Source: Alteromonas portus
GTDB lineage: Bacteria; Pseudomonadota; Gammaproteobacteria; Enterobacterales; Alteromonadaceae
DNA: 64,000 nt
Direction: 5' to 3'
Assembly (NCBI RefSeq): GCF_005117025.1
Contig: NZ_SWCO01000004.1
Span: 1 to 64,000, forward strand
Shown here: in pieces, positions 57,563 to 64,000 of the stretch
Layout: each line of letters opens with the position of its first letter
How positions within the stretch are numbered: the stretch's first letter is position 1
Position numbers and translations under genes: made by a program
The notes under the pieces: model-generated
The model's database searches: none
Told to the model about the DNA's origin: nothing
What the model saw: only the letters and a program-made list of their open reading frames with translations

Positions 57563-57916
57563 ATGTCAGACATCACTATTATTCACAACCCACGTTGCTC
57601 TAAAAGCAGACAAACACTTGCGTTACTTGAAGAAAAAGGTGCTACTCCGTCTGTTGTCGAATATCTGAAGCACCCTTTAAATGCTCAAGAGCTCAAATCG
57701 ATATTTAAAAAACTTAACGTTGGATCGGTTAGAGAAATGATGCGTACTAAAGAGACAGAATACAAAGAGGCAAATTTAGGCGACGACGCTGTATCTGACG
57801 ACGCACTGTTTGATGCCATGGCTGAAACACCAAAGCTTATCGAGCGTCCAATTGTCATAAAAGGCAACGAGGCACGAATTGGTCGTCCACCTGAAGCGGT
57901 ATTGGAAATATTATAG
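57563..57916 (+). CDS. arsC: ArsC-family arsenate reductase (YfgD type)
   Basis: A 117-residue glutaredoxin-linked protein of the ArsC/Spx fold. The catalytic cysteine is C12 (HNPRCSKSRQTL). The C-terminus IERPIVIKGNEARIGRPPE contains the anion-binding arginines. Its location near bepA and hda matches E. coli yfgD, whose role in arsenate resistance is uncertain. It overlaps the next gene by one base. Confidence 0.92.
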   Translation: MSDITIIHNPRCSKSRQTLALLEEKGATPSVVEYLKHPLNAQELKSIFKKLNVGSVREMMRTKETEYKEANLGDDAVSDDALFDAMAETPKLIERPIVIKGNEARIGRPPEAVLEIL

Positions 57917-58524
57917 TGCACCCAGTTCTTGTACTTTATTACAGCCGTCATGGCAGCACGAAGCGTCTTGCCGATGCCATTGCGCAAGGTATATCGTCAC
58001 AAGATGTGCCGGTTATTGTACGCACAGTTAAAAGTCTCAATGACGTTAGCGACGCAAACGCACAAGTGAGAAATGATGCCTCTAGTGCTGCACCTGAAGT
58101 GACGCTACAAGAACTTGAGCAGTGTAGCGCTCTAGCGCTGGGAAGCCCTACCCGCTTTGGTAATATGGCAGCGCCGGTAAAGCACTTCTTGGATTCAACG
58201 AGTAGCCAGTGGTTAAAAGGTGCATTAATTGATAAACCTGCCTGTGTATTTACATCATCTTCGTCAATGCATGGCGGGCAAGAGTCAACGCTACTTTCTA
58301 TGATGGTCCCACTTATTCATCACGGCATGGTAATTTGTGGCCTACCGTATAGCGAGCCTGAGCTTCACAATACCACAATGGGAGGAAGCCCATACGGTGT
58401 TACGCACGTTGCGCACCACAGTTTAAGTGCGCCAGAGCAGCTAAGCTCAGATGAAAAAGCACTGTGTTTTGCACAAGGCAAGCGTTTAGCCACATTCGCC
58501 AGGAAGTTAGCAAGCAACGTTTAA
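57916..58524 (+). CDS. WrbA-like NAD(P)H:quinone oxidoreductase
   Basis: A 202-residue flavodoxin-like protein. The FMN phosphate loop is YYSRHGSTKRLADAI, and later motifs SPTRFGNMAAPVKHFLD and TTMGGSPYGVTH are those of WrbA. It starts with GTG overlapping the arsC stop by one base (TAGTG). It probably carries out two-electron quinone reduction that limits oxidative stress. Confidence 0.9.
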   Translation: MHPVLVLYYSRHGSTKRLADAIAQGISSQDVPVIVRTVKSLNDVSDANAQVRNDASSAAPEVTLQELEQCSALALGSPTRFGNMAAPVKHFLDSTSSQWLKGALIDKPACVFTSSSSMHGGQESTLLSMMVPLIHHGMVICGLPYSEPELHNTTMGGSPYGVTHVAHHSLSAPEQLSSDEKALCFAQGKRLATFARKLASNV

Positions 58525-58543
58525 ACTGCACTGTACCTATTAG

Positions 58544-58564
58544 GCGTTAATGCACAATTAACGC
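58544..58564 (+). terminator. Intergenic hairpin after the wrbA-like gene
   Basis: GCGTTAAT (58544-58551) pairs perfectly with ATTAACGC (58557-58564). The downstream bases AAGCAATAAAATTTTAT are AU-rich without a clean T-run, so termination is partial at best. Confidence 0.4.
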
Positions 58565-58598
58565 AAGCAATAAAATTTTATATCATCGGAGAATAAAC

Positions 58599-59021
58599 AT
58601 GGCACCAGATACGCGTTTTTTTCGCTATCTAGCACTAATTAGCCACACAGGGTTGATCGTATGGATATCACTTTGGCAGTTTACATTTACTAAAGCGCAT
58701 ACCTACTCACCGTTGTTTATTGCCTTATTTTACATTTTACCTTTATTGCTCCCCTACTGGGGTGTGCTAAAGGGCAAACCTTATACGCATGCATGGGCTA
58801 ACTTCGTTGTTTTATTTTATTTAATTCACGGCTGCACCGTTGCATATGCAGTACCTGATGAACGGTGGTATGCGGTAGTAGAAATTATCTTATGTACCGG
58901 AATGTTTGTTGGCTGTAGCGCATTTGCCAGAAAACGCGGTCGCGAATTAGGGCTTGGGCTTAAAAAGCTAAAAGAAGAAATGCAGGAAGAAAAAGCCCGT
59001 TTCGAACAGACTAAGCAATAA
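58599..59021 (+). CDS. DUF2069 membrane protein
   Basis: A 140-residue inner-membrane protein with four helices (about 10-28, 37-55, 64-82 and 88-106) and a charged C-terminal tail rich in K and E. It resembles DUF2069 proteins that accompany the arsC/wrbA genes in gammaproteobacteria. No function is known. GGAG lies upstream of the ATG at 58599. Confidence 0.82.
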   Translation: MAPDTRFFRYLALISHTGLIVWISLWQFTFTKAHTYSPLFIALFYILPLLLPYWGVLKGKPYTHAWANFVVLFYLIHGCTVAYAVPDERWYAVVEIILCTGMFVGCSAFARKRGRELGLGLKKLKEEMQEEKARFEQTKQ

Positions 59022-59092
59022 TAATTGAATGAAAGGCTATGATATTTTAAGCCACTTAGTCTTGTCATACGAGGGAGATAAATATCAACTAG

Positions 59093-59213
59093 CCCACGCT
59101 TTAGCTAGTTTAGGTTAAGCCCACACTTTAGCTAGTTTAGGTTAAGCTCTCGCTTTAGCTAACTTAGGTTAAGCTCACGCTTTAGCTAATTTAAGTTAAG
59201 CTCACGCTTAACC
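59093..59213. repeat. 27-bp tandem repeat copied from the hda 3' end
   Basis: Four full copies (59093-59119, 59120-59146, 59147-59173, 59174-59200) and a 13-base partial copy (59201-59213). Each contains TTTAGCTA and GTTAAG. Copy 4 spans the hda stop codon. In the hda frame, every copy encodes R/C-E/G-L-N-L-N/S, a TAG stop, then L-K. The unit is nine codons long, so the array is a tandem duplication of the hda C-terminus with its stop codon. Copies have diverged by a few bases. Confidence 0.92.
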
Positions 59214-59923
59214 ATGCCCACAGAAAGTCTCTTTTGTTCTTGGAGTGAGCGCGTATCTAAGCGAGCTAACAAGGACATGAGGCTTTTGAGATCCCGTTCA
59301 CTGTGATGCAATAAGAACTGTAGTGCTTGGTTTGAAAGTTTCAAACCACGCTCTGCGGCTCGCAGGCGAACAGCTTCTTCACGGCCGTTATCATCGAGCT
59401 GATTAACATGATAGATAACCCCCCATGCTAGTCGTGAACGCAAGTCGGGCAAGACAAAAGCTGGGTTTGAAGGGCCTAGATGGCTGGTACATATGACCAT
59501 CGCTTGTTTTGTTTCGATAACGCGATTTAAAAGATCGAACAGTGCCTCTTCCCAACGCATATCGCCCGCTATTGCGTGAATATTGTCCAACGCAATAAGC
59601 GACAAATTCTCAAGCCCCTCGAAAATATCTAGCGACCAGGCCTTATGATCATTAAGGTTCAAATAAAGATGATTAACCGATTTACCCGCCAATTGATGAC
59701 AGGCGGCAAACAGCAAGTGGCTTTTACCAACCGCAGTGCTGCCTAACAAGGTTAACAATGGTAGTTGCAGCGAAGTCAGCGGCCCTAATTCTTGAGCAGT
59801 TCGCCAAAGTGGTAAGGCATCTACAATCTGCTCAAGAACTGAAACGACTTCTTCGTTGCCTGTTGTAACAAAACTATCGAAGTTTTCGTCAACGGGTAAC
59901 GTTACAGGCAAAGGCAACTGCAT
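59186..59923 (-). CDS. hda: Hda, regulatory inactivator of DnaA
   Basis: A 245-residue AAA+ protein that, with the sliding clamp, stimulates ATP hydrolysis by DnaA. The N-terminal clamp-binding motif is QLPLPV. Walker A is GSTAVGKSHLL and Walker B region LSLIALDNIHAIAG. The arginine-finger area is in LPDLRSRLAWG. The last residues REL-NLN and the stop codon fall inside a tandem repeat. It lies 6 bases after the DUF2066 gene. Confidence 0.95.
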   Translation of the reverse strand: MQLPLPVTLPVDENFDSFVTTGNEEVVSVLEQIVDALPLWRTAQELGPLTSLQLPLLTLLGSTAVGKSHLLFAACHQLAGKSVNHLYLNLNDHKAWSLDIFEGLENLSLIALDNIHAIAGDMRWEEALFDLLNRVIETKQAMVICTSHLGPSNPAFVLPDLRSRLAWGVIYHVNQLDDNGREEAVRLRAAERGLKLSNQALQFLLHHSERDLKSLMSLLARLDTRSLQEQKRLSVGMVKRELNLN

Positions 59924-59929
59924 GCTAAA

Positions 59930-61270
59930 TTAATTGCTCCAATAAAAACTGTGTCCCTGCACGGTTTGTCCGTATGCGTCTGTCACAGGGCGCAATTTAT
60001 TTTCCAACTTAATGTTGTTAAGTAAATCTTCAACGGTCCCCACTAGGGTAAGAGAATACGTCGCTACAGTTCCTGCTTGTTCTACCAGCGTTGCGTTTTC
60101 GATTACGCTTAAGCTGTTCAAATAGTCTGTGGCATTTGCATAGCTTCCAATTGAACCAATGTTAGCAATTGAAACCTTGATAACTTCGCGTTCCGATTCA
60201 TCAATGCCAACAATAGCATAAAGGGATGAAAGGTAATTCGAATACGCATCCACGAGTTGATTACCCAACGCTTGCGGTGAATCACCGTAAATGCTTCCGT
60301 AGCTTACTTTCCCACCGCCGATGAAAACCCAATCTAGCGCGTAGTCACCTTCATCTGCGCGCTTGGCATAATTGGCAAATTCGTTCATGGTAAAAGGTAC
60401 TGTAGTGTTTTCTACTGGCCCCCGCTCTTCAGATACGACTTCTTCGGACACTGTTTCTTGTGTACCGTTTTCATAGGCATTTAATTGGTCGTTTTGACGC
60501 CTGACTTGTGCCTCGCCAGTGAGTACATTGTCTAATGACTCCACCGTGCCAGAGGGCACAACGTTTTCAGGTAAATCGGGGATCGCACTGGGGTCATTAC
60601 GATACACCCTTGCACCAATGATGTTATCGACACTGTATCGCATTGATGCTTTACGTAGCGGCTCAACAAAGCGTCCCCATACATCATAGGTGGAAATATT
60701 GACGTTGTCGGTTAAGTCCATCAAAGGCAGGCTAAGGGGGACACCTCGCTCTTTTGCGGTTTGCTTTAACGCATGCTGTAAGTCTGTATTCAACGACTCT
60801 TCAAGTATAACGCGGGTTTCGTTTTCGTCTTCTTGTGCTAGCCACACAATAGTCTCTGGGCGTCTATCGCCCCATAGCGGCAAGAGTTCCCGTTGCAATA
60901 TATCATTAAGCTTAGCCTGATCGAATTCGGCGATGTAATACGTTCTGTTGTTATCAAACGCAAAGCGATATGAGCGCAGTAACGACTGAGGTGAGGACAA
61001 GGCTGCTTTCACTCCGGGGTTATCAAGCACACGGGTGCTGCCTGACATCTTTATGAATACTTGCCTTAATGCCTTTTTAAGCGCCGCCTGTTGAGTACGT
61101 TGAGTTTGATCTTCAACTTGTATTTGCGCTTCGTTAACAACTACGCGCTGAGCTGCCTGCGTAAAAGCACTACAGCTAAGCATTGCTAAAAATGAGACGC
61201 CCAAAATAGCTTTTAACCGTACTCTCTTTTTATATGTCTCATTGGTGTTACGCATTACTGCCGTCGACAT
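59930..61270 (-). CDS. DUF2066 periplasmic protein
   Basis: A 446-residue exported protein. A signal peptide (KAILGVSFLAMLSCSAFTQAAQ) is followed by a DUF2066-like domain with QQAALKKALRQVFIKMSGS and FDQAKLNDILQRELLPLWG. A low-complexity middle (about 250-300) rich in E, N and V precedes a C-terminal domain. The function is unknown. The ATG ending at 61270 has GGAG five bases upstream; the frame extends to 61297. It is the likely first gene of a pair with hda. Confidence 0.85.
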   Translation of the reverse strand: MSTAVMRNTNETYKKRVRLKAILGVSFLAMLSCSAFTQAAQRVVVNEAQIQVEDQTQRTQQAALKKALRQVFIKMSGSTRVLDNPGVKAALSSPQSLLRSYRFAFDNNRTYYIAEFDQAKLNDILQRELLPLWGDRRPETIVWLAQEDENETRVILEESLNTDLQHALKQTAKERGVPLSLPLMDLTDNVNISTYDVWGRFVEPLRKASMRYSVDNIIGARVYRNDPSAIPDLPENVVPSGTVESLDNVLTGEAQVRRQNDQLNAYENGTQETVSEEVVSEERGPVENTTVPFTMNEFANYAKRADEGDYALDWVFIGGGKVSYGSIYGDSPQALGNQLVDAYSNYLSSLYAIVGIDESEREVIKVSIANIGSIGSYANATDYLNSLSVIENATLVEQAGTVATYSLTLVGTVEDLLNNIKLENKLRPVTDAYGQTVQGHSFYWSN

Positions 61271-61573
61271 TGACACTCCATACCTTCTTAAAATCAATTC
61301 CTTACCTACCCAATAATGAGCTAAGCCTTTTTCAAAATTCGTTTGAAATCAGTCTACCATTCACGTTGATTGCTCTGGTTCACAGAGCAAGACACTTCGC
61401 TAAGCAAGATGTTCACCAAAAGATAGCGTTCTATTGTCTTTTATATTGTGTTTAATTTCACCCTTAAAATAAAAAAGATCAAAAAGCGCATAAAATAGCA
61501 GCTACAAATTGGACTTGTGTCGACTTGCTGGTAGAATCCGCGGTTTTCTACCTCTTAGTTTCAGGGCCCAACC
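61271..61573. other. Divergent gap before purM
   Basis: A 303-base AT-rich region between the DUF2066 gene and purM. The purM promoter is at its end. I see no PurR box matching ACGCAAACG-type consensus and no repeat or RNA gene. Confidence 0.5.
61509..61537 (+). promoter_or_regulatory. Predicted purMN promoter
   Basis: TTGGAC (61509-61514), a 17-base spacer and TAGAAT (61532-61537) fit a sigma-70 promoter well. Transcription would begin near 61544, about 30 bases before the GTG of purM. Confidence 0.7.
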
Positions 61574-62614
61574 GTGAGCGAAAATAAAACCTCTTTAAGT
61601 TACAAAGATGCAGGCGTAGATATCGATGCAGGTAATCAACTCGTTGAACGCATAAAATCTGTTACCAAAAAAACCCATCGACCAGAAGTAAAAGGTAATT
61701 TGGGTGGTTTTGGTGCACTTTGCGAACTGCCTACAAAATATAAAAAGCCGCTACTTGTTTCAGGTACTGACGGCGTGGGTACAAAACTAAGAGTTGCTAT
61801 GGATGCAAACCGTCATGATGGCGTTGGTATCGACTTAGTAGCAATGTGCGTAAATGACCTTATTGTACAAGGTGCCGAGCCCCTATTCTTTCTAGATTAC
61901 TATGCAACAGGTAAACTTGACGTTGATGTTGCAGCGTCAGTAGTTACCGGCATTGGTGCGGGTTGTGAACAAGCAGGCTGTGCACTTATTGGTGGTGAAA
62001 CTGCTGAAATGCCTGGTATGTACCACGATGGCGACTACGATATTGCAGGTTTCTGCGTAGGCGTGGTTGAAGCTGATAAGGTTATTGACGGCACTAACGT
62101 TAAACCAGGTCAAAAACTAATTGCGCTGGGTTCTTCGGGCCCTCATTCAAACGGTTACTCATTAGTTAGAAAGATTATTGAAGTTAGCGGTGCTGATGTG
62201 AATGCAGACCTTAACGGTAAGCCAATAATCGACCAGCTTCTTGAGCCTACTCGCATTTATGTTAAGTCGGTATTGGCGCTACTCGAAAAAGTTCAAGTAA
62301 GTGCTATCTCTCACATTACCGGTGGTGGTTTCTGGGAAAATATTCCTCGCGTACTTCCAGAAGATGCAAAAGTGGTTATTGACGAAAGTACATGGGAATG
62401 GCCTGCAATTTTCTCATGGTTGCAAGAAAACGGTAACGTGACTCGACACGAAATGTACCGTACCTTTAACTGCGGCGTAGGCCTTGTGATCGTAGTAGAT
62501 GAAAACGACACTGATGCAGCGCTTAACATCCTTAAGCAACACGGCGAAAACGCATGGGTAATCGGTGATATCGCTGCAAAAGACGGTGAAGAGCAAGTAG
62601 AGATTAACGCGTGA
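61574..62614 (+). CDS. purM: Phosphoribosylformylglycinamidine cyclo-ligase
   Basis: A 346-residue AIR synthetase, the fifth step of purine synthesis. Motifs include [50 protein letters not shown] and [11 protein letters not shown]. It starts with GTG. Its stop overlaps the purN start by four bases (GTGA), so the two are translationally coupled. Confidence 0.98.
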   Translation: MSENKTSLSYKDAGVDIDAGNQLVERIKSVTKKTHRPEVKGNLGGFGALCELPTKYKKPLLVSGTDGVGTKLRVAMDANRHDGVGIDLVAMCVNDLIVQGAEPLFFLDYYATGKLDVDVAASVVTGIGAGCEQAGCALIGGETAEMPGMYHDGDYDIAGFCVGVVEADKVIDGTNVKPGQKLIALGSSGPHSNGYSLVRKIIEVSGADVNADLNGKPIIDQLLEPTRIYVKSVLALLEKVQVSAISHITGGGFWENIPRVLPEDAKVVIDESTWEWPAIFSWLQENGNVTRHEMYRTFNCGVGLVIVVDENDTDAALNILKQHGENAWVIGDIAAKDGEEQVEINA

Positions 62615-63261
62615 GTAACAGTGTAACTAAACTATGCGTGCTTATTTCAGGTAACGGCAGTAATTTACAGGCCATTATCGATGAAATAAAAGCAGGTCGT
62701 CTTAACGCGCAAATTAGCGGTGTCATTAGCAATCGCCCTGATGCTTACGGTCTTGAGCGCGCTAAAGAAGCAGGGATTGATGCGGTGTGTCTTGATCATA
62801 CTGGTTTCGACACTCGAGAGTCTTATGACGAAGCACTTAAAGCACAAATTGAAGCTTTCGGCGCAGACTGTGTTGTTCTTGCTGGCTTTATGCGTATTTT
62901 AACCCCTGAGTTTGTCGACTGCTTTGCTGGAAAATTAGTGAACATTCATCCATCTTTGTTGCCAAAGTACAAAGGTTTGAACACGCATCAGCGAGCAATC
63001 GACAATGGAGACAAAGAACACGGTGTTAGCGTGCACTTTGTCACACCTGAACTCGATGGTGGCCCGGTTATCATTCAAAGTCGTGTGCCTGTGTTTGATG
63101 AAGACACGGCTAGCGACTTAGCTGAGCGAGTTCAGGAACAAGAACGCCGCATCTATCCTGTCGTACTTTCATGGTTTAGTGCAGGACGATTATCGATGCG
63201 AAACAATAAGGCAGTTTTAGATGAGCAAGAATTACCAGAATCTGGTTATGCAAGCGACTAA
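62611..63261 (+). CDS. purN: Phosphoribosylglycinamide formyltransferase
   Basis: A 216-residue folate-dependent GAR transformylase. Motifs are [16 protein letters not shown] at the start, the catalytic [13 protein letters not shown] (Asn and His) and [13 protein letters not shown] (Asp). It starts with GTG overlapping purM. The 3' end overlaps the next gene by 41 bases. Confidence 0.98.
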   Translation: MSNSVTKLCVLISGNGSNLQAIIDEIKAGRLNAQISGVISNRPDAYGLERAKEAGIDAVCLDHTGFDTRESYDEALKAQIEAFGADCVVLAGFMRILTPEFVDCFAGKLVNIHPSLLPKYKGLNTHQRAIDNGDKEHGVSVHFVTPELDGGPVIIQSRVPVFDEDTASDLAERVQEQERRIYPVVLSWFSAGRLSMRNNKAVLDEQELPESGYASD

Positions 63262-63982
63262 GCCTTTTGCTTTAGGCGCATTGTTAGCCGTATCGCTTTC
63301 AATGACCGCGCAAGCAAACCCTAGCACAGAGAGTGCTAACAATGTAGAGCTACCGCTTCAGCCCTACAAGGCAACCTATACCGCATATAAATGGGGTGAC
63401 GACGTAGGCGAAGCTAATATTGAGCTTTCGAAATTAGGCGATAAACAGTATTCATTGATTTATACGTCAAAGGTGTCGAAGTTTTTCTTGTCTGACAAGC
63501 GAAGCGAACACTCTATCTTTACGGTCGATGATAATACTGTAGTACCGTCAGAGTATTACTATAATCGCTCGGGTACAGGTCCTGATAAAGAGCTTAAAGT
63601 CACGTTTAGTCAGCAAGGACAAGGTAAAATTGCTGTCGAAAATGGCGAAACGTTTGACTGGAACGGTGAATTTGATAATCAAATTTACCGAATAGATCTT
63701 GCAAAGCAGCTAGCCCAAGGCAAAACGTCTTTAGATTATAACTTTGTAAACTATCGCGGCGAGCTTCGCCATTATGGCGTTCAGGTTGTTGATGAAGAAG
63801 TATTGTCGTTACCTTTTGGAAAAATAGAAACGGTAAAAGTAAAGCTTATTCGCGACTCTAATAAGCGAGAGACGTTTGCTTGGTTTGCGCCATCACTTAA
63901 CTACACGTTAGTTCGTTTGCAACAGTTCAAAGAAGGCGATGAACAGGGCGATATCAAATTGAAATCGTTCGAGACGCAATAA
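63221..63982 (+). CDS. DUF3108 periplasmic protein
   Basis: A 253-residue exported protein. The signal peptide runs to AQA, about residue 33. The mature domain has LQPYKATYTAYKWGDDVGEA and YYNRSGTGPDKELKVTF, with LPFGKIETVKVKLI further on, as in DUF3108 proteins that often follow purMN. The start at 63221 overlaps purN by 41 bases, with AAGG upstream; methionine 10 at 63248 is an alternative that still leaves a full signal peptide. The function is unknown. Confidence 0.85.
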   Translation: MSKNYQNLVMQATKPFALGALLAVSLSMTAQANPSTESANNVELPLQPYKATYTAYKWGDDVGEANIELSKLGDKQYSLIYTSKVSKFFLSDKRSEHSIFTVDDNTVVPSEYYYNRSGTGPDKELKVTFSQQGQGKIAVENGETFDWNGEFDNQIYRIDLAKQLAQGKTSLDYNFVNYRGELRHYGVQVVDEEVLSLPFGKIETVKVKLIRDSNKRETFAWFAPSLNYTLVRLQQFKEGDEQGDIKLKSFETQ

Positions 63983-64000
63983 CGCATTGAGATAGACCGT

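Noticed and set aside
59093-59213. CRISPR-like array
   Set aside because: Units are contiguous with no spacers and derive from the hda reading frame.

Overview
The window is a chromosomal segment of a marine gammaproteobacterium, almost certainly Alteromonadales and probably Alteromonas. This rests on protein resemblance and gene order, not on a database search. Most of it is housekeeping DNA in blocks whose order matches Escherichia coli and its relatives: serT-yccA-tus; lrp-ftsK-lolA-rarA-serS; serC-aroA-cmk-rpsA-ihfB with lapAB-pyrF; gyrA-ubiG-nrdA-nrdB-yfaE; purC-bamC-dapA facing gcvR-bcp, then perM-bepA-arsC-hda-purM-purN. I see no phage, insertion sequence, CRISPR array or classical island.

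Layout. 1-4.7 kb: two near-identical tRNA-Ser(UGA) genes, each with its own promoter, bracket a LysR regulator divergent from a DoxX/extradiol-dioxygenase pair, plus a DUF3360-like permease. 4.8-7.1 kb: yccA and the tusDCBE sulfur-relay operon for tRNA 2-thiolation. 7.2-9.6 kb: accessory genes (secreted orphan, host-attachment-like protein, SRAP protein). 9.7-14.9 kb: a TonB-dependent receptor with an S9 peptidase, a likely peptide-uptake pair. 15-22 kb: serS-crcB-rarA-lolA-ftsK on the minus strand. 22.1-23.9 kb: lrp divergent from ald. 24.1-31.8 kb: pyrF, lapBA, a 780-residue PilZ protein, ihfB, rpsA, cmk. 32-37.2 kb: aroA, serC, gyrA. 37.5-42.6 kb: ubiG, then nrdA-nrdB-yfaE behind paired NrdR boxes and a leader of about 490 bases. 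42.7-49.7 kb: accessory genes, including an RcnB-like protein, an old yellow enzyme, two cyclic-di-GMP enzymes and a drug/metabolite exporter. 49.9-64 kb: purC-bamC-dapA, gcvR-bcp, perM, bepA, a TlpA-like protein, an arsC/wrbA/DUF2069 group, hda with a DUF2066 gene, and purM-purN-DUF3108.

The most unusual signals are non-coding: the structured nrdA leader; a 27-bp tandem repeat that copies the last nine codon positions of hda, stop codon included; the duplicated tRNA-Ser with a one-base difference at the T-stem; and a tusD start codon that sits directly behind a strong terminator. On the protein side, the PilZ protein, a TusB with an insert, a one-cysteine Bcp and an extended LolA deserve attention. 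I found no obviously new multi-gene system.
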